64,000 bases of DNA from Marisediminitalea lipolytica (GTDB lineage: Bacteria; Pseudomonadota; Gammaproteobacteria; Enterobacterales; Alteromonadaceae). The position numbers were made by a program, and so were the translations under genes. The notes beneath the pieces are model-generated. The model did not search any database. It had not been told where the DNA came from and saw only the letters and a program-made list of their open reading frames with translations. Shown piece after piece: positions 8,594 to 16,662 of the stretch. Numbering within the stretch: the first letter of the stretch is position 1; each line of letters starts with the position of its first letter. The stretch covers positions 310,001 through 374,000 of the forward strand of contig NZ_MJIC01000009.1 in the NCBI RefSeq assembly GCF_001758465.1, given 5' to 3'.

Positions 8594-9529
8594 ATGAGTG
8601 ATTTACCTGCCCGCGTGCACATTGTGGAAGAAGGCCCTCGCGAGGGCTTTCAGTCTGAGCCTGCGGGGATCCCGACGGCCGAAAAAATCAAGCTGATTGA
8701 AGCGCTGGCCGCCAGCGGTGTGCCGGAAATTGACTGTGCATCCTTTGTTAGTCCTAAAGCGGCACCGCAAATGGCGGATGCGCTGGATATTTCTGCCGGG
8801 CTGACCATGCGTGATGACGTGCTCTACAGCTGTATGTGGCTTAACGAAAAAGGCTTTTTTCAGGCGCAACAGAGCCGCTTTAATTTGCCCGCGCTAACCA
8901 GCGGCAGTGCATCCGATACCTTTTTAAGTAAAAACAACCGCCGTACGCCTGAAGAACAGGTGGATACCCAGCGCCTGCTACGCAAACTGTATTCCGACAA
9001 TGGAATCGGTAGCGGACCGGTGTATTTATTTACCGCGTTTGGTTGCAACTATGAAGGTGAAATCGCGGTAGAAAAAGCCATGCTACGCGCCTCTGAGCTG
9101 GTAGCTATTTGCGAAGAGAATGGTACGCCGCCGAGCAGTATTTACCTGTGCGATACCGTTGGCGCCGCCGATCCGGTGCGCGTACGTCGTCTGGTCGACG
9201 CCGTGCGTACGCGCTGGCCGGAATATCAGGTCGCACTACATTTACATGATACCCGGGGCCTGGGTATTGCCAATGCCATGGCCGGGCTCGAACTAGGCGT
9301 TTCCCGCTTCGATTGCTCTGTGGGCGGCATGGGCGGTTGCCCGTTCGCCGGTAACAAGGCCGCCGCGGGCAATATTGCCACCGAAGAACTGGTGATGCTG
9401 TGCGAGCGCATGGGCATCGAAACCGGTATCGACTTAGCCAAATTGATTGATGCAGCGGTGCTGGCAGAGGGCATTGTAGGCCATAGCCTGCCCGGCAAGC
9501 TGTTTAAATCCGGTTTATTTAATTCTTAA
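8594..9529 (+). CDS. HMG-CoA lyase-like enzyme with altered active-site acids
   Basis: A 311-residue TIM-barrel lyase. Family landmarks are ASFVSPK, the metal-binding HLHDTRG (His216, His218), GGCPFA with the catalytic Cys249, and AAGN (Asn260). Classical HMG-CoA lyase has GPRDG and an IET block; here these read GPREG (Glu17) and EIDCASF (Asp47), so the metal-ligand Asp and the nearby Glu are both replaced, as if swapped. It would split a 3-hydroxy-3-alkylglutaryl-CoA-like compound to acetyl-CoA and a keto acid or ketone. The swap and the context suggest a substrate other than HMG-CoA. Confidence 0.78.
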   Translation: MSDLPARVHIVEEGPREGFQSEPAGIPTAEKIKLIEALAASGVPEIDCASFVSPKAAPQMADALDISAGLTMRDDVLYSCMWLNEKGFFQAQQSRFNLPALTSGSASDTFLSKNNRRTPEEQVDTQRLLRKLYSDNGIGSGPVYLFTAFGCNYEGEIAVEKAMLRASELVAICEENGTPPSSIYLCDTVGAADPVRVRRLVDAVRTRWPEYQVALHLHDTRGLGIANAMAGLELGVSRFDCSVGGMGGCPFAGNKAAAGNIATEELVMLCERMGIETGIDLAKLIDAAVLAEGIVGHSLPGKLFKSGLFNS

Positions 9530-9555
9530 GACACGTTAGAACAGGATCATCCATT

Positions 9556-10743
9556 ATGAAAAAGAGTGAATTGCCAGCAGGCATCATCGATACCGAAGAG
9601 CGTCGTCAGATCGCCGAATCCGTACGTCGTACCTGTGAAAAGTTTGATGACGAATTCTGGCTTGAAAAAGAGAACAAAAAAGAATTCCCGCATGAATTCC
9701 ATGCCGCCATGGCCGAAGCTGGTTGGCTGGGTATTACCATGCCCGAAGAATACGGCGGTGCCGGCCTTGGCGTAACCGATGCGGCGCTGTTGATGCAGAC
9801 CATTGGTAACTCGGCAGGCGCTATGTCGGCCTGTTCTACCATTCACATTAACCTGTTTGGCCCGCACCCGGTAATCAAGCACGGTACCGACGAACAAAAA
9901 GCGCGGATGATTCCGCCTCTGGTTGAAGGTACGCATAAGGCGTGTTTTGGTGTAACCGAGCCGGATGCTGGTCTGGATACCACTCACATCACCACTCGTG
10001 CAGTGTTTCAGGAAGGCCGTTATGTGGTGAATGGTCAGAAAGTATGGACTTCAACCGCGCAGCAGGCGCATAAAATCCTGCTGTTAACCCGTACCACGCC
10101 AATTGAAGAATGTGCTAAACCGACTGACGGTATGACATTGTTCTATACCGATTTCGACCGCAATCGTATCGAAGTTACCCCTATCGATAAGATGGGCCGT
10201 AACGCAGTTAACTCTAACTCCATCTTTATCGACAACCTGGAAATCCCGGTGGAAGACCGTATCGGTGAAGAAGGTCAGGGCTTTAAACTGCTGCTCGACA
10301 GCTTAAACCCGGAGCGGGTTCTGGTAGCGGCTGAAGCCATTGGTGTTGGCCGTCGCGCGCTGGAAAAAGCCGTGCAGTATGCCGGTGAGCGTGTGGTATT
10401 TGGTCGTCCGATTGGTAAAAACCAGTCAATTCAGCATCCGCTGGCACAAAGCTGGATGGCGTTGGAAGCCGCTGACTTAATGGTGTGGCATGCAGCGCGT
10501 TTATACGATGATGGCAAGCCTTGTGGCGCTGAGGCTAACTCAGCGAAGTTCCTTGCTGCTGATGCAGCGTTTGACGCCTGTGACCGTGCAGTAAGAACCC
10601 ATGGCGGTTTTGGTTACGCCAAGGAATACCACGTAGAGCGTTACCTGCGCGAAATCATGCTGCCGCGTATTGCGCCGGTTACCCGTGAGCTCATCATGTC
10701 GTTTATCGCTGAGCGCGTACTCGAACTGCCTAAGTCTTACTAA
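9556..10743 (+). CDS. Acyl-CoA dehydrogenase lacking the usual C-terminal catalytic Glu
   Basis: A 395-residue FAD enzyme of the acyl-CoA dehydrogenase family with CFGVTEPDAGLDTT, GQKVWTS and THGGFGYAKEY. Where most members have YEGT with the catalytic Glu near the C terminus, this one reads IAPVTREL. A Glu in NPERVLVAAEAIG sits where isovaleryl-CoA dehydrogenase carries its base on helix G, so catalysis from that position is likely and points to branched or bulky substrates. Electrons would pass to the EtfBA pair encoded at 52.9-54.6 kb. Confidence 0.85.
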   Translation: MKKSELPAGIIDTEERRQIAESVRRTCEKFDDEFWLEKENKKEFPHEFHAAMAEAGWLGITMPEEYGGAGLGVTDAALLMQTIGNSAGAMSACSTIHINLFGPHPVIKHGTDEQKARMIPPLVEGTHKACFGVTEPDAGLDTTHITTRAVFQEGRYVVNGQKVWTSTAQQAHKILLLTRTTPIEECAKPTDGMTLFYTDFDRNRIEVTPIDKMGRNAVNSNSIFIDNLEIPVEDRIGEEGQGFKLLLDSLNPERVLVAAEAIGVGRRALEKAVQYAGERVVFGRPIGKNQSIQHPLAQSWMALEAADLMVWHAARLYDDGKPCGAEANSAKFLAADAAFDACDRAVRTHGGFGYAKEYHVERYLREIMLPRIAPVTRELIMSFIAERVLELPKSY

Positions 10744-10755
10744 GCGGGAGCTGTT

Positions 10756-11508
10756 ATGCCTCAGGTGAAAAAGTTACTGGGAAAAACCGCGCTGGTTACC
10801 GGCGCGTCTTCCGGCCTTGGTTGGCATTTCGCTAAAGAGCTGGCAGCGGCTGGCGCTGATGTTACCGTAGGAGCGCGCCGGGTAGATAAACTCGAAGCCC
10901 TGTGCGAGGAAATTCGTGCTGCTGGTGGCGTGGCTAATGCCGTTGCGCTGGATATTACCGATGACGCCAGCGTCGACGCCGCCTTTAACGATGCGACCTT
11001 TGACATTGTGGTCAATAACGCCGGTGTCACCCACAACGGTGCGGCAATCGACACTGATATCAGCGACTGGCAATGGGTACTGGATACCGATTTAACCGGG
11101 GTATTCCGGGTTGCTCAGGCGGCCGCGAAGAAATTGGTTAGCGAGCAGCGTGGCGGCAGTATTATTAATGTTGCCTCTATTTTAGGTCTTAGAGTTGCGG
11201 GGCAGCTTTCTGCCTACGCCACCGCTAAAGCGGCGGTGGTCCAGTTATCGAAAAGTCTGGCGCTGGAATGGGCACGTTACGGTATTCGTGTGAATGCTTT
11301 GTGCCCCGGCTATATCGAGACCGACTTGAACCGTGACTTCTTTGCCTCTGATGCAGGGAAGGCGTTAATTAAACGTATCCCGCAGCGTCGGTTAGGCCAC
11401 CTGGACGATTTAACCGGCCCGCTATTGTTACTGGCCGGTGATGAAAGCAAGTTTATGACCGGTTCGGAAATTGTGGTGGATGGCGGTCACTTAGTGTCGT
11501 CACTGTAA
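10756..11508 (+). CDS. Short-chain dehydrogenase/reductase (SDR)
   Basis: A 250-residue classical SDR: nucleotide-binding TGASSGLG near the N terminus, NNAG, a catalytic serine in INVASILG and the YATAK tetrad residues, then the C-terminal VDGGH. GARR after the second strand suggests NADP preference, though this is a weak rule. It follows the acyl-CoA dehydrogenase by 12 bases and probably oxidises a 3-hydroxyacyl-CoA or ring alcohol in the same pathway. Confidence 0.85.
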   Translation: MPQVKKLLGKTALVTGASSGLGWHFAKELAAAGADVTVGARRVDKLEALCEEIRAAGGVANAVALDITDDASVDAAFNDATFDIVVNNAGVTHNGAAIDTDISDWQWVLDTDLTGVFRVAQAAAKKLVSEQRGGSIINVASILGLRVAGQLSAYATAKAAVVQLSKSLALEWARYGIRVNALCPGYIETDLNRDFFASDAGKALIKRIPQRRLGHLDDLTGPLLLLAGDESKFMTGSEIVVDGGHLVSSL

Positions 11509-11548
11509 GGTCAGTGAAATAATTCAAACAGAATAAAACGGAGATCCT

Positions 11549-12316
11549 ATGCAAGGGTTAGAAGGTAAAACGTACATCGTAACCGGTGGCGGTTCTGGCA
11601 TCGGCAAGGCAACGGTTGCCCGCTTGTTGCAGGAAGGTGCCAATGTTGCCGTGGTGGATTTGGAACAGGCCACAGCGAAGAAAACTATCGACGAGCTTGG
11701 CGCTGCCAGCGACCGCGCCATGGCTTATGGCGTTGACATTGCCGATGAAGATAAAGTGCAAAAAATGGTTACCAACGTGGCAGCCACCTTTGGCGCTATC
11801 GATGGTGTAGCCAACTCTGCTGGCGTACGCGGTGTGGGTAATATCCTCGATACTACTCATGAAACCTGGGACCGCAACATGAACGCTAACCTTGAAGGGG
11901 CGTTTAACGTATCCCAGGCATTCTGCCGTTATGCTACCGAAGCGGGTAGCGCAGGTGCGATTGTTAATGTGTCTTCAGCAGCGGGCCTTGAAGCGGTGCC
12001 TAATCGACTGGCTTATTGTGCTTCCAAGCATGGCGTGATTGGTTTAACCAAAGGTATTGCGTTGGAAATGTCGGCCAAGGGTATTCGTGCCAACGTTATT
12101 GCGCCGGGCATGATCCGCACGCCAATGACCGAAGTGATGTTTGCTACCGATGAAAATATCGAGAAAATTCATCGCGCGCACCCAATCGGTCGCGAAGGTC
12201 GTCCGGAAGAGGTAGCTGCAGCCATCGTATTTTTGCTGTCGGATGATGCCAGCTTTATAACCGGCACCGTGCTGTCGGTAGATGGTGGTGTAACCGCAGG
12301 GTCACCTTCTTTCTGA
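11549..12316 (+). CDS. Short-chain dehydrogenase/reductase (SDR)
   Basis: A 255-residue classical SDR with TGGGSGIG, an Asp after the second strand (VVDLEQ) that favours NAD, the catalytic NVSSAAG serine and YCASK. It ends [13 protein letters not shown]. It belongs to the same operon as the preceding SDR (41-base gap, site ACGGAG). The two SDRs share little beyond family motifs, so they probably act on different hydroxyl groups. BadH-type 2-hydroxycyclohexanecarboxyl-CoA dehydrogenase is one possible relative. Confidence 0.83.
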   Translation: MQGLEGKTYIVTGGGSGIGKATVARLLQEGANVAVVDLEQATAKKTIDELGAASDRAMAYGVDIADEDKVQKMVTNVAATFGAIDGVANSAGVRGVGNILDTTHETWDRNMNANLEGAFNVSQAFCRYATEAGSAGAIVNVSSAAGLEAVPNRLAYCASKHGVIGLTKGIALEMSAKGIRANVIAPGMIRTPMTEVMFATDENIEKIHRAHPIGREGRPEEVAAAIVFLLSDDASFITGTVLSVDGGVTAGSPSF

Positions 12317-12333
12317 TAAAAGCTTGGATTATT

Positions 12334-12361
12334 CAGTGCTTATGGGTAAACATAAGCACTG
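12334..12361 (+). terminator. Strong hairpin between SDR and thioesterase genes
   Basis: A perfect 11-bp stem, CAGTGCTTATG / CATAAGCACTG, with a 6-nt loop, lies between the second SDR and the thioesterase. Only a short ATTTT follows, so it may be a partial terminator or an RNA-stabilising element that lowers expression of the last gene. Confidence 0.45.
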
Positions 12362-12385
12362 ACGTTATTTTACTGCGAGGGGCTG

Positions 12386-13171
12386 ATGGAGCCACAAACT
12401 GGTATTTCTGTACTATATACCCGGGTTGAACGCTGGGAATGTGATCACAATGACCACTGGAACACGCGTTTTTACGCCCGTACTATGCAGGAAGCGTCGT
12501 TGACGCTCAAAGCTAGGTTTGCGGTGTCGCCTAATTCAGAACATGCGGGTAAAACTTTTAACATCCGCTATTTTCGCGAACTTCGGGTGTTGGATCTGAT
12601 TGAGGTTCGCAGTGCGAGATACCAGTCCTGCACCATCCATCTGCTGTTTTGCTCGGGTCGCCTGGCGGCGGCTGGTATCGATTACACCTTTAGCTGTGAA
12701 GCGCTACCTGAGATTGGTGAAGATGATTTAAGCAGCGTGTTACCTCGCGGCACGGTGTTTCCTGCCAATGTGGATGCAGTGGCGGACTTTACCACGCAGC
12801 CCACACAGTTAGGCCGGGTAAACCAGATAGACATGGACGATGAACTGGGTATCCGACAGGAAATTCTGGTGCGCCACTGCGCTATTTCCAATACGGTTTT
12901 TATGAACCAAATGGGCCTGACAGCGGACTGGCGCCGGGAAAAAAAATACGGTTTTATGGCGGCGGAAATGGGTTACACCGAACTGGAACCGGTGATGCCG
13001 GGTATGGTGCTGCAGGCGTATTCCAAAATTACCGAACAAAAACCTAAAAGTCTGAACATTGAACACCTTCTCACCACGCACGATGGTACACCTGTGGTCC
13101 ATATCCAGATGGTGCAACTCTGCGTGAGCCTTGAAACGCGTAAGGTAGTAGAGTTGGTGTTGCCTGAGTAA
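12386..13171 (+). CDS. Double hotdog-fold acyl-CoA thioesterase-like protein
   Basis: A 261-residue protein whose two halves each resemble a 4-hydroxybenzoyl-CoA thioesterase (hotdog) domain. The first has CDHNDHWNTRFYARTM, a variant of the acidic-residue block used for thioester hydrolysis; the second has a shorter NQMGLT element. It may release CoA from a dead-end thioester or hydrolyse the final ring-opened product. A hairpin separates it from the upstream genes. Function beyond thioesterase-fold is inferred. Confidence 0.68.
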   Translation: MEPQTGISVLYTRVERWECDHNDHWNTRFYARTMQEASLTLKARFAVSPNSEHAGKTFNIRYFRELRVLDLIEVRSARYQSCTIHLLFCSGRLAAAGIDYTFSCEALPEIGEDDLSSVLPRGTVFPANVDAVADFTTQPTQLGRVNQIDMDDELGIRQEILVRHCAISNTVFMNQMGLTADWRREKKYGFMAAEMGYTELEPVMPGMVLQAYSKITEQKPKSLNIEHLLTTHDGTPVVHIQMVQLCVSLETRKVVELVLPE

Positions 13172-13310
13172 ACGGCAAATCGAGGAAGTCTGTTTCTCTG
13201 AAATGACGACTAAAGTCGCAACGAGTTTGCGATAAAATACGCGTGGTTATTTTGCACGGCAATCAACCTTTGAGGTAGTATATTGCCTTGTTCAGGGGTC
13301 GACGATAACA

Positions 13311-14162
13311 ATGAATACAAACGAAGAGACAATAAGTAACGATAAGATAAATGACACAGGCGAACAGGAACGTGACGCCGGTGCCAACAGTCTTACCCGT
13401 ATGCTCAGCATTTTGGATCTTTTCACCGAAGATAATCCGCTGTGGGCTACCAACGAAATCCTGGCAGCTCTGGAAGTGTCTCGTTCAACCGGATACCGCT
13501 ATATTCGCTCAATGGCCAGTGCTGGCCTTATCAGCGCAGTAGGTAATGGTTACTACATTCTTGGCCCACGCATTATTGAACTGGACCTGCAAATCAGAAA
13601 CACCGACCCCTTGCTACAGGCATCCGAAGGCGTGTTGGAGGAACTCTGTGATACCACCGGCCATTCAGCTCTTCTGTGTACTCTTTTTCAGAACTCTGTT
13701 TTGTGTGTGCGGGAATCTCTCGCGCCATTCAGCCCGGCTGATTTGATGGGCCGGGGACAACGTCGTCCGTTATTACGCGGTGCCATGTCCAAAGTGATTC
13801 TGGCCCATTTATCTGCTCATCGCCTTCGCAGTATTTATAATCGCCGTCAGGATGAAATCCTCGAATCCAGACTAGGCGGTAGTTGGGACGAGTTTCGTGC
13901 CAATATGGCTGCTATTCGAAATGATGGCTATGCCAGCTCCAGTGGTGAATTTACCCAAACCATGATTGGCGCCAGCGCGCCGGTATTTAATGCCGGTGAT
14001 GAAGTCATTGGCTCTGTGGGTGTCGCCTGGGAAAAAAGCGAAATGGGACAGGTAGACATTGCCCGTATTGCGCTGTCGGTTAAACGTGCCGGCCGGGAAA
14101 TTTCAGCCCGTATGCGCGACCGGAGCATGGGCAAAGTGTTGCGCCCGCGGGCTGTGGGCTAA
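13311..14162 (+). CDS. IclR-family transcriptional regulator
   Basis: A 283-residue regulator: a hydrophilic N-terminal tail of about 25 residues, a winged helix-turn-helix (about 28-90, LTRMLSILDLFTEDNPLWAT and LEVSRSTGYRYI), and an IclR effector domain with GAMSKVILAHL and GASAPVF. IclR proteins bind aromatic or short organic acids and act as repressors or activators of the neighbouring operon. It is transcribed in the same direction, 140 bases after the thioesterase gene, with a small GGCAAT/ATTGCC inverted repeat at 13258-13287 upstream that could be its own operator. Confidence 0.88.
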   Translation: MNTNEETISNDKINDTGEQERDAGANSLTRMLSILDLFTEDNPLWATNEILAALEVSRSTGYRYIRSMASAGLISAVGNGYYILGPRIIELDLQIRNTDPLLQASEGVLEELCDTTGHSALLCTLFQNSVLCVRESLAPFSPADLMGRGQRRPLLRGAMSKVILAHLSAHRLRSIYNRRQDEILESRLGGSWDEFRANMAAIRNDGYASSSGEFTQTMIGASAPVFNAGDEVIGSVGVAWEKSEMGQVDIARIALSVKRAGREISARMRDRSMGKVLRPRAVG

Positions 14163-14305
14163 CCCGCTACAGACTCTTTTGTATCCTTATTTCTGAATCA
14201 CTCATTGCACAACATGGTTACTTTTCGTGGAGTGATTTAGTTCGGATTGTTATCGGTTAGCAAACATAGATTATTCAAGATTGTTGTCTGCGTCGCCGAC
14301 AGCGA

Positions 14306-14497
14306 CCAGAGGGTGTTGTGCGACACCCTCTGGACTCCCCGCAGCCCTTATCAGTGAAAAGCGTCATCGTCCCTGGCAGAACAAACTGGACCGTCAATGA
14401 CGGCACATCCCTGTGCCGCATCGACTGAATCCTCATCCGTGAGGATTCTTCCAGTTTGTTATGTATGCCAGTGAAGATGACAACACTGAAGAAGGGC
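14306..14497. ncRNA. Candidate structured RNA or foldback element of unknown family
   Basis: The 528 bases between the IclR and DUF2239 genes hold no convincing gene but a long ordered fold. One hairpin (14306-14333) has an 11-bp perfect stem. Then five successive helices nest: 14344-14349 with 14492-14497, 14351-14356 with 14484-14489, 14363-14368 with 14476-14481, 14373-14378 with 14466-14471, and 14380-14390 with 14450-14460 (11 bp). Inside are two overlapping hairpins near 14391-14418, which cannot both form fully, and a 9-bp hairpin at 14427-14448. All arms are exact complements. No U-run follows. I do not recognise the family; either strand could be transcribed, and a non-autonomous mobile element is the main alternative. 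Confidence 0.5.
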
Positions 14498-14617
14498 GAA
14501 TGATTGTTCTTTCTTCGATGTAAATGAAGCTTCCTCCGGGAAGTAAACGCAAAGCTATTTTCATTGGAAGTTTGATTTTCTGCTCTGGAAATTAAAATAT
14601 CAGATTTCACCCTTATT

Positions 14618-14629
14618 TTACCCGGGTAA
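14618..14629. promoter_or_regulatory. Upstream palindromic operator of the DUF2239 operon
   Basis: TTACCCGGGTAA, a perfect 12-base palindrome within ATTTTACCCGGGTAATAT. It is nearly the same sequence as the second palindrome 41 bases downstream, which is about four helical turns, so two dimers could bind the same face. Confidence 0.6.
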
Positions 14630-14656
14630 TATTGTTTAATTCCTGAGCTGTGTTAT

Positions 14657-14672
14657 TTTTACCCTGGTAAAA
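14657..14672. promoter_or_regulatory. Promoter-proximal palindromic operator of the DUF2239 operon
   Basis: TTTTACC-CT-GGTAAAA, a perfect 7-2-7 palindrome ending 18 bases before the chosen ATG. Bound protein would block RNA polymerase or ribosome access. Autoregulation by the DUF2239 protein, which has a basic AT-hook-like patch, is an inference. Confidence 0.6.
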
Positions 14673-14690
14673 TTAATGAGGAAATTAATC

Positions 14691-15257
14691 ATGTCCAGAA
14701 CCTATATTGCAGTGCACAATAAAGCACTGCTCGCCGAGGGCGATCTGCACAGTGTCGTTCGCACGGTGAAGCAACAGCAACCCGATGCCGAACCTTATTT
14801 GTTTGACCTGGAAAACGGCAAGCGGGTAGATATTGACTGGCGTGGCGACGTTGAAAAAGTTATCGCTGGTTTACCGGTCTCATTGTTACCGCCGGTGAAA
14901 AAGCGGGGGCGACCTAAGCTGGGTGTACTGTCAAAAGAAGTGACCCTACTGCCGGAACACTGGGAGTGGCTTGCTGTTCAGCGCGGTGGTGCTTCAACCA
15001 CGCTGCGTCGGTTAATCGATACGGCGATGACAAAAACCACACCAGCCCAGCAACGGCGAATCAAGCAGGATCAGCTTTACAGTATGATGCGGGTATTTGA
15101 GGACGAAGCTGGTTTTGAAGCCGCCTCGCGCGCATTATACAGGCTGGAAGAACAAGCATTCCTGAACGCAATCGCAGGCTGGCCGCAGGCACTGCAGGAT
15201 ATCTATAAACAAAAGTTCAGCGCTTTAATGACATCAGGGAATGAAAACCATGACTGA
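14691..15257 (+). CDS. DUF2239 family protein, putative DNA-binding regulator
   Basis: A 188-residue protein matching the DUF2239 pattern: an N-terminal alpha/beta segment, the basic patch KKRGRPKLGV (about residues 70-80), then EVTLLPEHWEWLAVQRGGAS and a predicted helical C terminus. The GRPK core looks like an AT-hook, and the following block resembles ribbon-helix-helix-type helices, so DNA binding is plausible. I chose ATG 14691 because GAGGA lies at the right distance, giving MSRTYIAVHN; ATG 14676 is in frame but poorly placed. It is the first gene of a three-gene operon behind twin palindromes. Function is not established for the family. Confidence 0.75.
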   Translation: MSRTYIAVHNKALLAEGDLHSVVRTVKQQQPDAEPYLFDLENGKRVDIDWRGDVEKVIAGLPVSLLPPVKKRGRPKLGVLSKEVTLLPEHWEWLAVQRGGASTTLRRLIDTAMTKTTPAQQRRIKQDQLYSMMRVFEDEAGFEAASRALYRLEEQAFLNAIAGWPQALQDIYKQKFSALMTSGNENHD

Positions 15258-16662
15258 GCAAACCCACGAAAACCCGTATGTAACCCCGCCGTTGCCGAGG
15301 GTATTTTTAAAAACGGCGCTGCCTATCATTCTGATGATGCTGGTAAGTGGCTCGCTTAATTTAGTTGATGCGTACTTTATTGGTGTCTTTGTTGGTGCGG
15401 ATGGACTTGCAGCTGTTACCGCAATGTTTCCGCTGTTTATGGTGCTGATTGCGCTATCCACCTGGATTGCCAGTGGCTTTGCCAGCGTGATGGCACGATT
15501 AAGCGGTGCCGGCGATCATGAGGCCGCACGTAACGCTTACGGTCAGGCTATTACACTGTCGCTTTTTATTGCGGTCGTGCTGATGATTTTGTTTAGCCTT
15601 ACCGGACAATCACTGGCGCTGATGAGTAATAACGGCAATGAAACGCTGGCCGCCATGAGCTTTACCTATATGAACATCATCATACTGGGCTCACCACTTA
15701 TTTTCTGGCTGGGCATAGGCGCAGACAGCCTGCGTAGTGAGGGGCATGTTGGATTTATGGCCATAGTCTCGCTGGTTACCACGCTGGGTAACGGCGTGAT
15801 GAACTATGTCTTTATCGTTATTATGGAGTTAGGCGTTGCCGGGTCATCTTACGGAACCATTGCGGCACAGGTGCTAGCGCTTGGTGCGATTTGGTTTTTT
15901 CGTCGCAGTGACCGTAACCGGTTAAGAGTGCCATTGTTTGCCATTACCACAGAGCGTAGTCGCTGGCCGGAGTTTCTCTCGCTCGGCGCACCGTCCAGCC
16001 TTACTTACATCGGCGTAGCATTAACCTCTGCGGCCATTTTGTTTAGTCTGCAGCAATGGTTACCGGATAGTTATGCAGTCACGGTTAGCGCTTATGGGGT
16101 TATTACCCGGGTGATGACCTTTATATTTCTGCCGCTGCTGGGACTGGGTCTGGCCATGCAAAGCATCGTAGGCAATAACGTAGGGGCAGGGGCTTATCAA
16201 CGCTCTAATCGCAGCCTGTGTATCGCCTTAGCGGTGGCGCTGAGTTACGGGCTATTGACCGAGGCATTACTGTGGTGGTTACGCGCAGATATAGGCTTGC
16301 TGTTTGTTGCCGACCCCTCTGTTGCTGATGAAGTGGCGCGTCTACTTCCTCCGGTTAGCCTGGCGCTGTTTTTACTAGGGCCACTGATGATGATCAACTT
16401 TTACTTTCAGAGTATTGGTGACGCCAGACGCGCCGGGATACTGAGTATTGCCAAAACCTATTTGTTTGCCTTGCCGCTGGTATTTATATTGCCTCTGGCG
16501 TGGGGCGAATGGGGTATCTGGTATGCCGGGCCTGCCGCAGAGTTTCTCGCGCTGCTGTTAACCTCAGCGATATTGTACCAACGTGCTATTGGGGGCAACC
16601 ACCGCTTTGGCTTATTGTACAAAGAGACCGATATTGAACTGGTGAAACAGGAGGCACTATGA
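15250..16662 (+). CDS. MATE family multidrug/Na+ efflux protein
   Basis: About 470 residues with twelve hydrophobic segments and MATE features: an N-terminal PLPRVFLKTALPIILMMLVS segment, LVDAYFIGVFVGADGLAAV and the repeat half near LSLGAPSSLTYIG. It would export cationic or aromatic compounds driven by Na+ or H+. ATG 15250 has a better-placed CAGGGA than ATG 15241; either way the start overlaps the end of the DUF2239 gene, so the two are translationally coupled. Its stop overlaps the next gene's ATG. Confidence 0.88.
   Translation: MTEQTHENPYVTPPLPRVFLKTALPIILMMLVSGSLNLVDAYFIGVFVGADGLAAVTAMFPLFMVLIALSTWIASGFASVMARLSGAGDHEAARNAYGQAITLSLFIAVVLMILFSLTGQSLALMSNNGNETLAAMSFTYMNIIILGSPLIFWLGIGADSLRSEGHVGFMAIVSLVTTLGNGVMNYVFIVIMELGVAGSSYGTIAAQVLALGAIWFFRRSDRNRLRVPLFAITTERSRWPEFLSLGAPSSLTYIGVALTSAAILFSLQQWLPDSYAVTVSAYGVITRVMTFIFLPLLGLGLAMQSIVGNNVGAGAYQRSNRSLCIALAVALSYGLLTEALLWWLRADIGLLFVADPSVADEVARLLPPVSLALFLLGPLMMINFYFQSIGDARRAGILSIAKTYLFALPLVFILPLAWGEWGIWYAGPAAEFLALLLTSAILYQRAIGGNHRFGLLYKETDIELVKQEAL

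Noticed and set aside
14344..14497. Integron attC site
   Set aside because: The paired arms are perfect and continue outwards, and the GTTRRRY/RYYYAAC core sites at the ends are missing. No integrase or cassette layout is seen.
14275..14610. Minus-strand open frame of 111 codons between IclR and DUF2239 genes
   Set aside because: Composition is poor in normal codons, there is no ribosome-binding site, and it covers the strongly paired foldback. It is better explained by the RNA or repeat structure.
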